NCBI GenBank assembly: GCA_035772735.1
Contig: JASDFA010000002.1
Span: forward strand, 3,844,001-3,908,000
From: Datura wrightii
Lineage: Eukaryota; Streptophyta; Magnoliopsida; Solanales; Solanaceae
Direction of reading: 5' to 3'
DNA: 64,000 bases
Below, one piece after another: positions 48,670 to 59,945 of the stretch (positions are counted from its first letter, which is position 1; each line of letters begins with the position of its first letter). Below the pieces are notes generated by a model. The model searched no databases. It saw only the letters and a program-made list of their open reading frames with translations, and was not told the origin of the DNA. A program made the position numbers and the translations under genes.

Positions 48670-48848
48670 GTTTAGTATATGAAATAAGTAATATAGGATC
48701 TGAGATAGGACCACAACCAAGAGGGTATGAATTATGCCGTAGGCAGTCGATCATGCAAGTCATTAATAATTGATTTCATAATTCGAATTCGTGACATATA
48801 AATCACATGAAAATAATTTTTATCATTATTCCACAACTCCCATTTTTT
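48670..48848 (-). mobile_element. Au-like SINE, degenerate
   Basis: On the minus strand: gggagttgtggaataatgat, atgtgatttatatgtcacga, then attcgaattat (B-box relic). Same family as 47110-47298 and 59545-59945. Confidence 0.55.
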
Positions 48849-48849
48849 A

Positions 48850-49735
48850 CCAACAAATTTATTTCAATCCAAAATAGAAAGAAATTATTTGACCAACAAA
48901 GGTAATTAAATTCTTAGAAAGGAAAAAGAAAAGCTAAGTAATTTTGCAAAACAGATCCAAACAATAATATGGTTCGTCACATAAAGGATACGAGGCAAGC
49001 ATAATAGTCTAAAAAGAATAGTTCGGTGTTCAAAATATTCTGTATTAATAGAGTCAGAAAAAAATTATACCTCAAAATACTCGAAGATAATTTTACCATT
49101 AGAACTTCTCCTCGTATTTAGCAGTATTTTAGGATTAACGGAGGTGAAAGTGCAAATCAACCAGCACTAATTGGTTAGGAATGGAGAAAATAAAAAAAAG
49201 TAAATTTAATAAATATTAATAACGTGATAATGCTAAACAAATAATGGTCACGATAAATAATAGTACGAGCCCCATATATATATATATAGACATTATAATT
49301 CAAATAATATGCATTATAACAAAAAATTGAGTTCTAGTTCACGCTCGATAAACTTTCTAACTTTTACTGTTAAAATAAAAAATTCAAACACTATAATAAT
49401 GCAGTATCCCTTTCTTTTTTCTTCCATCATGTAATTAATTATTATTTTTCAGAAAAAAAACTGTCACAATTGAAAAACAAATAACTAATTTGTTTTAACA
49501 TCAAACAAGTATTTAATTTTACATAATATATATAGTAATTCATAACATATCAAACTAAATAATCTGCCCCGGCTAGTAATAATTACATTACTATTGTCAA
49601 AAATTGTGATAGCTATTTATTTATTTAAATTTGAGATATGCAAATATTTTTTATAACGAACATAAATTTAAATTAATCGAGACTTTAACCGCGGTCAAAC
49701 ACAATAAAGGAACCAAAAGATAAAATTAACTACAT
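48850..49735. other. Upstream region of the CCCH gene, no gene seen
   Basis: AT-rich, no coding sequence. The promoter must lie in the right part; no single TATA box stands out. Confidence 0.5.
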
Positions 49736-49738
49736 TTC

Positions 49739-49754
49739 TGAGAGAGAGAGAGAG
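49739..49754. repeat. (GA)n tract near the CCCH transcription start
   Basis: gagagagagagagag followed by CT-rich leader sequence, typical of plant 5' UTRs. Confidence 0.7.
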
Positions 49755-49764
49755 CGCATAGGAA

Positions 49765-50009
49765 ATGGCGAAGTACTAAAAAAGGAGAAGAGAAGCTCGT
49801 CTTGGGTGGGTTATCACAACTTTCTCGTTCCCCTCCGTTCTCTCTCTACTTCTGTAAAAGAAGAAAGCTCACTTTCTCTCTCTATACAAACATACATAGC
49901 CATAGGTATATATATTCATCTCTGTGTATATACACACACAGAGACATAACACAGAAAGGGTGGGAAGCTGCTGCTGATGGATGGCGCTACACACTTTGCT
50001 CTTTGCTGA
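49765..50009 (+). promoter_or_regulatory. 5' leader of the CCCH gene with two short uORFs
   Basis: ATG 49765 opens a four-codon frame (MAKY, stop 49779) and ATG 49977 a ten-codon frame (MDGATHFALC, stop 50009). Both precede the first splice donor at 50017 and would slow scanning ribosomes if the transcript starts upstream of them. The start site is not known. Confidence 0.45.
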
Positions 50010-51910
50010 TAATTTGGTGAGAACTGATTTTTCACTTTAATTTCCCATGTGTTTGAATTTCATTGCGAAATTAGGACTTTTAATTTAGTTTATTTTACAT
50101 GATTTCTGATGGGTTAGTTTTTTATTGCTCTGCTGTTCTTCAATCTGGTTTGCCCTTTTTTGATTTTGTTATCTATGTTTATGGGGTTAATTTTTAACTA
50201 GAAACGTAGATGAATAAATGGGTGTGCTTCTAAATTCTTCATGATTGAGTTCAATTCTTGGTTCTTGTTTTGGTTGATGTTCTCCCCATTTTTGACCTTT
50301 TTCTTGTATCTGTAATTAGTGGGAAAGTTTTTCTCTTTGTTCTCTAATTCTCTTCTTGGTATTTTTCCTTTACTTCTGATGGAAGAACTAACCTAAATAG
50401 CCTTTCACCCAATAAAAATAGTGGGCGGATGTATAATATATGTATGCAACAACAACAACATACCTGTGTAATCCCACATATAGAATATGTATAATCAGTA
50501 TATATCAGCTATGAAAAGTAAATAGTGAATTCGGCCATCTATTTCTGCAAAGATGCCAATTTCTATTGTATGAAGGGTAAGTCTTTTCTTTTTGTTTTAG
50601 TTTAGCCATCTTGTTCCAATGTTTGAATGGTCCCATTAGGTTTCCAAAAAAATTAAGATAAAGGAAAAGGGAAAAGTCTTGAATTTGAAATAGTGAAAAT
50701 GTTTCTTTATTTTTTAATAATGATATTTCCAATTCAGAAAAGTTGTAGTTTTGTGAATTTCTCAATTGGTTACCTAGGAAAGATGCTTCTGTTTTCTTTC
50801 TATGTGATATGTGTCTTTTCTGTTGTCTTGAGAGTCAGAAAATAGGTGTCCAAGCTTAATCCTTTTATTGTCTTCTCGCGAATCTAAGTGCCCTTTTCTC
50901 CTTATTAGAATTAATTAATGGGAAGATTATTACTGTTTATGAATCTCTAGCATTTCATTTTGTTATTAGCGCTCTGACAAGTTGTGTCTAATTCATATGT
51001 CCAAAGAAAAACTACAAAAATCTGACAGCTTACAAAATATCTAACTTGCAGTTTTCCTTATATGAATGATGATGATTTCAAAGAAGACCACCTTCCTCTC
51101 GGTGGTACTTCAAAAAATTTTCTCTGGTTCTCATCTTTGGCCGATTTACTTTATTTCTTAGAAAAAATCTTTGATCAGTAGTGTTATATTTCTATTGTAC
51201 GAATTGTAAGTCTGTTTTTGTTTTTTTGTTTTAACCATCTTATTCCCAATGTTTGAATGGTCCCATTAGGTTTCAAGAAAATGAAGTACGAAAGCGAAAA
51301 CTCTTTTGTGTCCGAAAAAGTGGAATTTTCCCTTTATTTTTTCACAATGATATTTTCAGTTCAGAGAACTAGTACTATGTAATTTCTCACTTGATTACTA
51401 AGACAGATTCTTCTGTTTTCTTTTTTATGTGATACGTGCCTTTTCTGTTGTATTGGGAGTCAGAAAATAGGTGTTCAAGAACAATCCCTTTGTTGTCTTC
51501 TCGCCAACCTAAAGGGCATAGTTCCTTTTTCTCCTTATTAGAATTCTTGGGAATCTTATTACTGTTTATGAATCTGTAGCATTTCATTTAGTTGTTAGAG
51601 CTATGTAAGTTGTGTTTATATGTTTTGACGATAGTATTTGGCTACACACAACACATATGGTCTAATCATATGTCCACCATTAATAAATAAATACATAAAT
51701 TAATCTAACAGCTTACAAAATATGCTAGCATGGCATTGAAGTTCTTTTCCATATATGAATGATTTCGACAAAGAAGACCAGCTTCCTCGCTGTGGTGCTT
51801 TACATTTAGTATTACCAGATTTTGCTTGTTTCATTATGATCTGATTCTAATGCTTAGGTTATCTCTTCTTTCAGGAGATGAAAGTATATGCTTCCTGTTG
51901 CAGCTCTTAA
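49981..51910 (+). promoter_or_regulatory. Splice-completed uORF of the CCCH gene (23 codons)
   Basis: ATG 49981 reads 12 codons to the exon end at 50016. After removal of the intron 50017-51874 the frame continues through 51875 to TAA 51908-51910, giving MALHTLLFADNL joined to EMKVYASCCSS. It overlaps the first main-frame ATG at 51888 in a different frame, so a ribosome that reads it must reinitiate at ATG 51966 or 51972. Confidence 0.5.
50561..51800. repeat. ~620 bp tandem duplication in the leader intron
   Basis: Copy 1 is about 50561-51110, copy 2 about 51190-51800. Shared blocks run in the same order: ttctattgta, tgtttgaatggtcccattag, tcagaaaataggtgt, tccttattagaatt, ttattactgtttatgaatct, cttacaaaatat, aagaagacca. 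Similarity is roughly 80% by eye, so the duplication is old. Confidence 0.88.
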
Positions 51911-54047
51911 AACCCAGTTTGTATCCAACTACTCCGTCGGTTTTGGTATCTGTTGGACTGCCAACATGACCATGAATAATCCGAATGTTGAAACTGAAGA
52001 TACTTTTGCTAGCTTGCTTGAACTTGCTGCCAACAATGACATAGAGGCCTTCAAGAAATGGATTGAGCGTGACCTGGCTAGTATTCATGAGGTTGGACTG
52101 TGGTATGGACGCCAAAAGGGCTCGAAGCAAATGGTTCTTGATCATAGAACTCCTTTGATGGTTGCTGCTACATATGGAAGTATTGATGCTCTAAAGCAGA
52201 TTCTATCTCTACCCGAAGTTGATGTGAACCGTTCTTGTGGCCATGATAAGAGCACTGCCCTTCACTGTGCTGCCTCCGGTGGATCTCTGAATGCTGCAGA
52301 AGCTGTCAGACTTCTCTTAGGAGCCGGTGCTGACCCACACTCTAAAGATGTCAATGGTCATTACCCTATTGATGTTATAGTTGTATCTCCTAAATTTCAC
52401 CCGGTTAAATCATGCCTAGAAAGCCTTCTGATGACTAGTGCTATTGGGGACTGCAGGCTGCGGGTGTCAATGTCTACTTCAAACTCAAATTCGCCTCCAC
52501 TTTCACCTTCTCCTGGAAATAGATCACCATCTTCTGCTTCAGACTCAACTTCTTCCCCAAAGAGTGCAAAGTCCAATGACCTCCCAGTGCATTCTATACC
52601 AGAGAAAAAAGAATACCCTATTGACCCCTCCTTGCCTGACATAAAAAATGACATATATTCTACAGATGAGTTCAGGATGTTCTCATTTAAGATTAGACCT
52701 TGCTCTCGTGCATACTCACATGATTGGACTGAATGTCCATTTCTCCATCCAGGCGAAAATGCTCGAAGAAGGGATCCAAGAAAATACCACTACAGCTGCG
52801 TACCTTGCCCTGAGTTTCGCAAGGGGGATTGCCAACGAGGGGACATGTGTGAATACGCTCATGGGGTCTTCGAGTGTTGGCTGCACCCTGCACAATATCG
52901 AACTCGGCTTTGCAAAGATGGTATAGATTGTAACAGAAGAGTTTGCTTCTTTGCCCACAAGCAGGTGGAACTAAGACCGCTTTATGTCTCTACTGGTTCT
53001 GCTGTTCCCTCACCTTGTGGGAATACCGCTTCAGCCAATGCTATGGAATTTGCTGCAGCCATGGGCCTCATACCAGGTTCTCCTTCCTCAGTCTCTGTCA
53101 TGTCACCATCATCTTTCACACCTCCAATATCACCCTCCGCTAATGGAATTTCAAGCATGGGTTGGGCCCAACAAAACGTCCCAGCCTTGCATCTTCCTGG
53201 CAGCTTTCTTCATTCGGGTCGCTTGCGGTCGGTGCTCAATGCTAGAGGTATACCTGCTGCAGACATGACTACATATGCAGATTTTGATGTGCAACAACAG
53301 CAGCTCCTAAATGAGTTTTCCTGCCTATCCCAGCGCAGCACGAGTTTTAATTCTTTGAACCGTTCAGCTCGTCCGATGACCCTTAGCCATGCAAATCTTG
53401 AGGATTATTTTTCTGCAGAGAGCTCATCTCCTAGATATTCTGATCAAGCATTAGCTCAAGCTGGCTTTTCCCCTACACACAATTCAGCCGTTTGCAATCC
53501 ATTTCAGCAGCAGCCGAGCCTGTTATCTCCCATTAATGCGAATTTCTCGCCAAAAAATATTGATAATCCTCTATTACAGGCCTCATTTGGAGTTCCATCA
53601 TCGGGGAGGATGTCTCCCCGAGCAATGGAGCCAATCTCACCAAGAAGTTCTCGTGTGTCAATACTAGCGCAACGTGACAGGCAGCAGCAATTTAGAAGTC
53701 TCAGCTCTCGTGATCTTGGATCCAATGTTTCTGCTATTGTTGGGTCGCCAGCTGATACGTGGTCAAAGTGGGGTACAGCTACGGGAAAGCCAGATTGGGC
53801 TGTCAATACTGAGGAGTTTGGTAGGCTAAGGCAATCATCATCATTTAAGCTTGCTAACAATGGGGAAGAGCCTGATCTGTCATGGGTGCAATCTCTTGTC
53901 AAAGAATCACTACCAGAAATGATGAAGGATAAATCTGTTCGTCATGTCTCCGGACTAACAGGTGCTGGTGCAGATCTTGGTGAAGGCTCTACGTCCCATT
54001 GCCAGATTGGTCAATCTGAGTGCATGGATGGAGACAAAAAACACTAG
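51888..54047 (+). CDS. Ankyrin-repeat CCCH tandem zinc-finger (RR-TZF) protein
   Basis: The exon starts at 51875 after a leader intron. The longest frame is 719 residues from ATG 51888, but Met27 (51966, MTMNNPNVETED) is the likelier start because family members begin shortly before the FASLLELAANND helix and a uORF covers 51888. Two ankyrin repeats lie at about 88-156 (TPLMVAATYGSIDALK, TALHCAASGGSLNAAE). The arginine-rich region (260-305, DEFRMFSFKIRPCSRAYSHD) precedes the zinc fingers C307-C315-C321-H325 and C342-C348-C353-H357, the exact C-X7-C-X5-C-X3-H / 16 / C-X5-C-X4-C-X3-H plant spacing. The rest is Ser/Pro-rich. Relatives in Arabidopsis (SZF1/2 type) bind AU-rich mRNAs, shuttle between nucleus and cytoplasmic granules, and act in salt, defence and hormone responses. 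Confidence 0.93.
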   Translation: MLPVAALKTQFVSNYSVGFGICWTANMTMNNPNVETEDTFASLLELAANNDIEAFKKWIERDLASIHEVGLWYGRQKGSKQMVLDHRTPLMVAATYGSIDALKQILSLPEVDVNRSCGHDKSTALHCAASGGSLNAAEAVRLLLGAGADPHSKDVNGHYPIDVIVVSPKFHPVKSCLESLLMTSAIGDCRLRVSMSTSNSNSPPLSPSPGNRSPSSASDSTSSPKSAKSNDLPVHSIPEKKEYPIDPSLPDIKNDIYSTDEFRMFSFKIRPCSRAYSHDWTECPFLHPGENARRRDPRKYHYSCVPCPEFRKGDCQRGDMCEYAHGVFECWLHPAQYRTRLCKDGIDCNRRVCFFAHKQVELRPLYVSTGSAVPSPCGNTASANAMEFAAAMGLIPGSPSSVSVMSPSSFTPPISPSANGISSMGWAQQNVPALHLPGSFLHSGRLRSVLNARGIPAADMTTYADFDVQQQQLLNEFSCLSQRSTSFNSLNRSARPMTLSHANLEDYFSAESSSPRYSDQALAQAGFSPTHNSAVCNPFQQQPSLLSPINANFSPKNIDNPLLQASFGVPSSGRMSPRAMEPISPRSSRVSILAQRDRQQQFRSLSSRDLGSNVSAIVGSPADTWSKWGTATGKPDWAVNTEEFGRLRQSSSFKLANNGEEPDLSWVQSLVKESLPEMMKDKSVRHVSGLTGAGADLGEGSTSHCQIGQSECMDGDKKH

Positions 54048-54069
54048 TTGATTTCTTCCTATCAGCCCA

Positions 54070-54135
54070 AGCTTGGTGGGTACCCGTCGAATTAGTTGAG
54101 GTATGCGCAAACTGGCTCGGATACCACCATCATAA
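54070..54135 (+). mobile_element. TS-type SINE, 3' remnant in the CCCH 3' UTR
   Basis: tggtgggtacccgtcgaatt, then gttgaggtatgcgcaaactg and gctcggataccacc: the 3' part of the TS SINE, about 20 bp after the stop codon and hence likely transcribed. Confidence 0.75.
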
Positions 54136-55790
54136 AGAAACATTCTAATTCTTCATTTTACTGAGCCTTGACATCTTCAAAAGTAAGGTTCTGGTAAATA
54201 GTAACTGCATTTTATTCTACTTTTCTTGACATGTTTTCCTGGGAGCAAGACAGCTGTGAACTCTGAAACAACAAGCAGAGAAAGGAGGTCCTGAATTTGC
54301 AAGAACATTGGCCTTTTTTTTTTTTTCTTTTCTTTTCGATTTAAACTGTTATTAAAAAGAACGTCGTAGAAGAATGGGCCATTGAGAAATTATACCTAGC
54401 ATAGGTGATTTTTCTCCCATATTATTGTTTGATGTAGTCTAATGTACCTTATTTCATTTTACTGAAATCAATTGTTGATCTTTGTGGCAATTCACCATTG
54501 ACATGAAAGTTACTTCATTTGAGATTTGACATTTCTTTTGATTTCTCAATCCACTTCTATGATGTGTGGTGGCTTTTGGAATAAATTTAGTGGTAGAAAG
54601 TGGTGTGATGGAAAGTTATAAAGACTATTTGAGTGGTTTCTGATGTAATTTGATGCTCAAAAGTTATGAGAATTAAAGTATTCCACCCTTAAATACTCTT
54701 TTCTTTCTTTGTGTTTCAAATAGCATGATGTTGATATATGTAGATAAGAGGAAAATGGTGGATTCTTTACTTACTCTTCATGGGTACCTAAGTTATGGTG
54801 TCAACTGTGAAAAGTCCCAAAAGTTGGATTTGGGTTCTTGAAGGACGTGGAAGCTTTATTGAACTGAGACGGGCTTAAATGGAGCGATATGAACGATGAA
54901 AATTTGGCATAAGTCACTTGAATGGGTAAAAGGAAATAGAAAGGGGGGAAATGATGTTGAAGACAAAAATTTATCCCAAGTCACTTTAATAGGTGAAAAG
55001 GAAAGAGAAAGGGGGCAAAAAAAAATGTTGGAAGATAAAAGCATATAAAGATGAGAAAGTTACACTATATAACCGCCCATCACGATAATAGTCACTAAAT
55101 ATATATATTTTACAAAATAATGCATATTTTTTTGCATATTTAGTCAAAAAATGTAATTACTTTGATCGATCGATCAAATATATCTACTTTTTGTATGTTA
55201 TTATATGATACATAAAATATATACTTTTAATATAAAATAATATATATTTTTTTATTTATATATATTTAACTAATGAATGTAATTATTTTGACCGACCGAT
55301 CAAATACATAACATTTCCCTATAAAGATTACTTCTTTCATTATAATGATCTTCCATTTGGATGAGAGGCAATGGGCCACTAATTTTTGGGCTTCGAATAA
55401 CCTTCTATTTTTGCGGCAAATTTCATATATATACATGAATAGTACTTAATATTATAAAACATATCAAAATTTTTTAATTTACAAAATATACCATCAATTG
55501 TTTAAAAGAAAATTGCTCAAATGTTTTTTTAAAATTTTGTGTATAAAAATAGTATAAAATATGTATATTTTGCTGAAAATTCTGTATATAAAATATGTAT
55601 ATATCTTGCTTAAAGCTTAAAGTTTGCTCAAATTCAATATGAAATATGTATCTAACAATATAAAATTTTTATAAAGATTTATATTAAGTTTTTGAAAATT
55701 TTATACATCTACAACAAACATTGTATATAACTTTCATATGAATTTAATACGACCACAACAGCATAATTTTAAATTCATACAACTTTATTA
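54136..55790. other. CCCH 3' region and intergenic, no gene seen
   Basis: AT-rich. A ~65 bp unit is duplicated at 54911-54968 and 54978-55040 (aagtcacttgaatgggtaaa / aagtcactttaataggtgaa). Confidence 0.6.
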
Positions 55791-55794
55791 CAAT

Positions 55795-56170
55795 TTTATT
55801 CAAAACCACATTAATTCTACACTAAATCATCCTAAATTTGAGATATAAGCTCCCCAAGATGTTCTCTAATTTTTGGAACCACACCCATTTCGAAATTATT
55901 TTAATTTTTCAAATCTAAGTTTCAATTTTGAATCTTCAAGCTTCATCAATGGTGGAATTCGAGATTGAATCTGAAATTTTATTCAAAATCACATCAAATA
56001 TACACCAAATAATCCTAAATTTGAGATATAAACTCCCTAAGATGTTTTAAAATTTTTGAAACCATACCCAATTCGAAATTATTTTAATTTTTCAAAATCA
56101 AATTTCAACTTTGAAACTTCAAAAATTCATCAATGATGAAATTCAAAATTTTAATTTTAAAAAAATTGGT
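55795..56170. repeat. ~182 bp tandem duplication
   Basis: ttattcaaaaccacat...aatcctaaatttgagatata...cgaaattattttaattttt...tcatcaatg occurs from about 55797 and again from about 55979, directly adjacent, about 85% alike. Confidence 0.85.
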
Positions 56171-56174
56171 AAAT

Positions 56175-57015
56175 TAGAAAAATAAAGAAGGTGAGGGAGA
56201 AGGAAATAGTTCTTTCTTTTTTTAAAAAAAAATTCATCAATGATGAAATTTCAGCGTAGTCAATAATATTTCACAATTTTTTTAACACCAACTAATATTT
56301 TATTTCATTTAAAAAAAAAAAAAGGATACAATTTGATTTGAGAGAGTTGTACGTTCCACAACCTCCCTAATTAATGGTATGCACTTGGAATACTACTAAA
56401 TTTCCTAGTAAGACAATACAAATGTCATTAGGATGAAGTCATATGACTCCATACCCTCCTTGAGTTCTTCAACTTCTCTACCTCAATCTTGTATATAAAA
56501 TTGAATATTTTGCCCTTCAAATAAGTTAAATTATTTTTTTAGTAATTGAATTTATGCATATTGAGACATATGTTCTTTAAAAATTGAAGTCGTATTCGTA
56601 TATAACTTATGAGATATTATAATACGAAAATATAAATTTATGCCTCACGAAAAATAAATTATTTATCACGACTTACGACGAAACATAAATTAAAGAATAA
56701 CACAAAAATGGGAGCAAAAATGCAGATGTTCCATAGTCCCCATCCTAATGTTTTATTTTAATAAGAGTTGTCCATAAATATATGCCTTTATGTTAAAGTG
56801 AAGTGGTGTATTGGCATTAAGTGGCTTTGAATCTCCATGATTTGTTTTACACAAAAGTACCATGATATGACCTTAGGATCTGTTGAACATTTCTGAATTT
56901 TTTCTAAATTAAATGTGGGGTTGTGTTTGGGTATTATTATCAATCATTTCAATTTCTTGATTTGAATATTTGCAAGAAATTTCATGGAATTGGACCATGG
57001 GAAAGAGTTGTTTTT
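56175..57015. other. Intergenic, no gene seen
   Basis: AT-rich with poly-A and poly-T runs; no repeat family recognised. Confidence 0.5.
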
Positions 57016-57019
57016 TTGG

Positions 57020-57195
57020 TTTCCCTGAATGTTCGGTATTCGTATTAGAGTTTGATTAATTTAGATTGTGCGTTGTAAGGCTCATTGTGGTGACAACACT
57101 CCTAACAAAATTTTGTCCGTACCTAAAATTCGAATTCGAAATCTAACTAAGACGAAGGACCTTAACTATCGCATCACAATCCGGGTTAGGAATAG
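57020..57195 (-). mobile_element. tRNA-derived SINE (copy 1)
   Basis: On the minus strand: gtgatgcgatagttaaggtc (A-box-like), gatttcgaattcgaattt (B-box-like), a body with acaaaattttgttaggagtg, and the end atacgaataccgaacattca. Same family as 57895-58095. Confidence 0.6.
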
Positions 57196-57199
57196 ACTC

Positions 57200-57890
57200 A
57201 TGACAAAGAGTTATGTTTAGGTATAAAAGCAATTTCCAAGAAGTATCCCAAAATTCAACATAATTTGACTTTGCTTAAATAGTGTACATCATCATTTCCT
57301 CGACATTTCCTCTGTCATATTAGCAAATGAAAAGGCCAAACGTGAGAGAAGGTCACTCCATTATGTGCCAATTATTTTTTTGATTTTTTTTTCTCGATAT
57401 CTGATATCTATTTTTAGGCTTAATTATCTAAGGAGTAAAATGTTCTATCAAAGATAACTTTATCTCTCGTGGCGCGAATTCAAATAATGAGCATCATGTA
57501 AATATTAGTATACTAAATCAAGATCAAACATGATATTAGGATACAAAAATTAATGTAGATTAGCCGGGATGATTGTGTACTTACTTGAGTCATGTCACGA
57601 TTTGATGAATGACTGGTCTTCTCTTTATTATTGTTTCACGATATGACGGCGATAACTATTATTCTGATAGTAATTAATGAAATGGACCTCCCGTTACGAG
57701 TCTTGTTATGATCACGTTAAGCCTACATACACCGGTCATATTAGATTCATCAAGCATATAAGATGCACAACTTGATAGCCAATTATCATACATTAGACTC
57801 AGAATATCTAAAATATAGATTTTTAATAGTGTATGCCCAAGTTTCTAATAATCCAGCCATTGACCCTTTCTCCGGCAGCCTTAATTTCTT
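57200..57890. other. Intergenic, no gene seen
   Basis: AT-rich sequence between two SINE copies. Confidence 0.5.
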
Positions 57891-57894
57891 TTTT

Positions 57895-58095
57895 TAATTT
57901 CTCATCTGGTGTTTAATACTCGTATTGAAGCTCGATTAAATGATGGTTCTCGCTTTGCAGAATTCATTTCTGAAGGTGGAGCAGCTCCCAACAATTTCTT
58001 TTTTTCATTTTCAAAGTTCGAATCAGAAACTTCTGATTAAAAATAAAGAAATTTCAACCATCCCACTACAATTTATGTTGGTATCCTAAAATATT
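57895..58095 (-). mobile_element. tRNA-derived SINE (copy 2)
   Basis: On the minus strand: agtttctgattcgaactttg (B-box relic), attgttgggagctgctccac, agcttcaatacgagtattaa. More diverged than copy 1, same orientation. Confidence 0.5.
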
Positions 58096-58429
58096 TTTTA
58101 ATATGGGTCATAGCTAACAACATTTCATCTAAGAAACCTTTAAAAAACTCAAAAGCCGTATGTAATAAATTATATTTTCATACATACTCGAGTCAAAATT
58201 TATGTTATATATAGTAGGTATGTGACTATTGTGTTGGATTTACTTAAACATACAGCAGTGAAGAAGGTCGTATTGAAAATAATGGAGAAAAAAATAATAG
58301 CAACAACAAATAATATGAGAAGTTTTGGAGTAAGGAAAATAAGAGGTAATAAAAAAAATTGAAAAATAAGATAGTAGGAGAGTAAAAATAATAATACTAA
58401 TATGGAAACTAAACAACGTTTGACTACCT

Positions 58430-58700
58430 ACTAACCTTCTATCCTAATCCTCCTATCTAAGGCCAGGTTCTCGATAAGATGTATCATGTCCTATCTGATC
58501 ACCTCTCCCCAATACTTTTTCCCCCGTACTTCTACCTCTCCTCAGACCCACAATAGTCAACCTATCACATGACCTCCTCACTGAGGCATCTATACATCTC
58601 CTCTTCACACGCCTGCTAGAACTATCTCAATCTCGCCTGCCTCGTTTTGTCCACCATGAAGGCTACTCTCACCGTTCCCTGAATATTTTCGTTTCTAATT
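58430..58700 (-). pseudogene. RTE-type LINE, 3' end fragment
   Basis: On the minus strand the residues RRSCDRLTIVGLRRGRS, then (after a frameshift) KKYWGEVIRQDM, lead to the end of the protein. This is the conserved C-terminus of plant RTE-clade LINE polymerases. About 270 bp, broken, next to a (taa)n run at 58827 on the other side. Confidence 0.7.
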
Positions 58701-59115
58701 TTATCTCTTCTAATATATCCACACATTCATCTCAATATCCATATTATTTCCGCTATTTTTATCTTTTCAATATACTAATTATTGATCGACCAACACTCCA
58801 AGCGAAAACCTATAAAGGTGGATTATAATAATAATAATAAGTAACTGAACTTTATTAGCGAATATTCTGAAAAGCCGGCCAATTAAGACTTTAAAATTGT
58901 ATACTTATATAAACCAATCTTCACCATGACCCTTGCCCTCTTTTTCTATATAAAATCTGAACCTATACCCTAAAATTAAAGCAATTTTTTTCTTTCATCA
59001 CTATACTAAATTCTTCCTACATATAACCGAAAAAAAACTAACATTTAAAGGTCTACATTTCAATATATTACAAGTCATATTGTTTCTATAAATTATTTTC
59101 TAGGATCGATCGAGA

Positions 59116-59346
59116 ATGTTGCAGATGTTGTTAGCGGTTGCATTCATGGCAGCGCCACTTACACTTTTTTTACCGCCAATTCGAAGCTTGAACTCGTTCA
59201 TAGAGTCGTTAGAATTTTTACACTATGAGGTCACATCAACGTGTAATTTAAGTGCGGTTCTTCGCCTCCGCGGTTTCTTCTCCAGATACTTGGCTATCCC
59301 TCCTGTACTTCTACTCTCCTCCTCTCCACCTCCAGCTCCAAGGTAG
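59116..59346 (+). CDS. Small hydrophobic plant protein, function unknown
   Basis: ATG 59116 opens 76 residues: a hydrophobic start (MLQMLLAVAFMAAPLTLFLP), then the conserved-looking PPIRSLNSFIESLEFL, an amphipathic middle (AVLRLRGFFSRYLAI) and a Pro/Ser-rich tail. I recall small plant proteins starting in the same way (MLQ-x-x-x-AVAF-x-A-x-PLTL-x-x-PPIRSLN), about 65-75 residues long, with no assigned role. The N-terminus could be a signal anchor. An acceptor-like ttttctag ends 12 bases before the ATG, so a 5' UTR intron is possible. The CT-rich leader with a TATA-like tatataaaa (about 58950) supports expression. Moderate confidence. Confidence 0.55.
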   Translation: MLQMLLAVAFMAAPLTLFLPPIRSLNSFIESLEFLHYEVTSTCNLSAVLRLRGFFSRYLAIPPVLLLSSSPPPAPR

Positions 59347-59540
59347 TGCTGGACTTGTGCCTTGTTTTCTCTCTTTCATTTTATGAAGAAATTTTGTTTT
59401 GGGAGGGTTTTAATTTGTTCATAAAAGTTGAAAGTTCATTATGTATGAGGCTAAATATATTTTTCTCCTTGTACATGATATTAATCATATATATGATTTA
59501 ATAAGTTAAATGTAATTATAGTGGTGAAGTTATTTTACAC
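59347..59540. other. 3' flank of the small gene
   Basis: T-rich sequence consistent with a 3' UTR; nothing else seen. Confidence 0.4.
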
Positions 59541-59544
59541 TATC

Positions 59545-59945
59545 AACTTAACTTTACATGTGAAAGACAGTTTCAGAGCAATGATGAAGTTATTTTCGTG
59601 TGATTTATAGATTATGGTTTCAAGCCGTGAAAGTAATTACGGTGGTTGTTTCAGGATAGGTTGTCTACATTAGGTGTGACCCTTTTTCGAATCCCTCATG
59701 AACGCAAAATATTTCGTGCATCGTCTTTCTTTTCTTTTTTTTTTCTTCTAGCGTAATTTAACATGTGAAGGAGAGCCTTGAAGCAATTATAAAGTTATTT
59801 TTGTGTGATTTATAAATTACGGGTTCAAACCGTAAAAGCAATCACTGAAGTTTATATTAGAATAGATTATCCTATATTGACTGTAGCCTTTTCTCGAATT
59901 CTGCGTGAACACAAAATATTTCATGCATTAAGTTATTTTTTTAAA
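59545..59945 (+). mobile_element. Two Au-like SINEs in tandem
   Basis: Copy 1 about 59545-59740 (gatgaagttattttcgtgtg, ggtttcaagccgtgaaa, aggttgtctacatta, cgcaaaatatttcgtgcatc). Copy 2 about 59755-59945 (tataaagttatttttgtgtg, gggttcaaaccgtaaaa, agattatcctatattg, cacaaaatatttcatgcatt). The ggttcaaaccgt part is the B box. Both are decayed and share orientation. Confidence 0.65.

Noticed and set aside
51834..52145. Minus-strand frame of 103 codons opposite the CCCH gene
   Set aside because: Shadow of the conserved coding strand; no start context or family resemblance.
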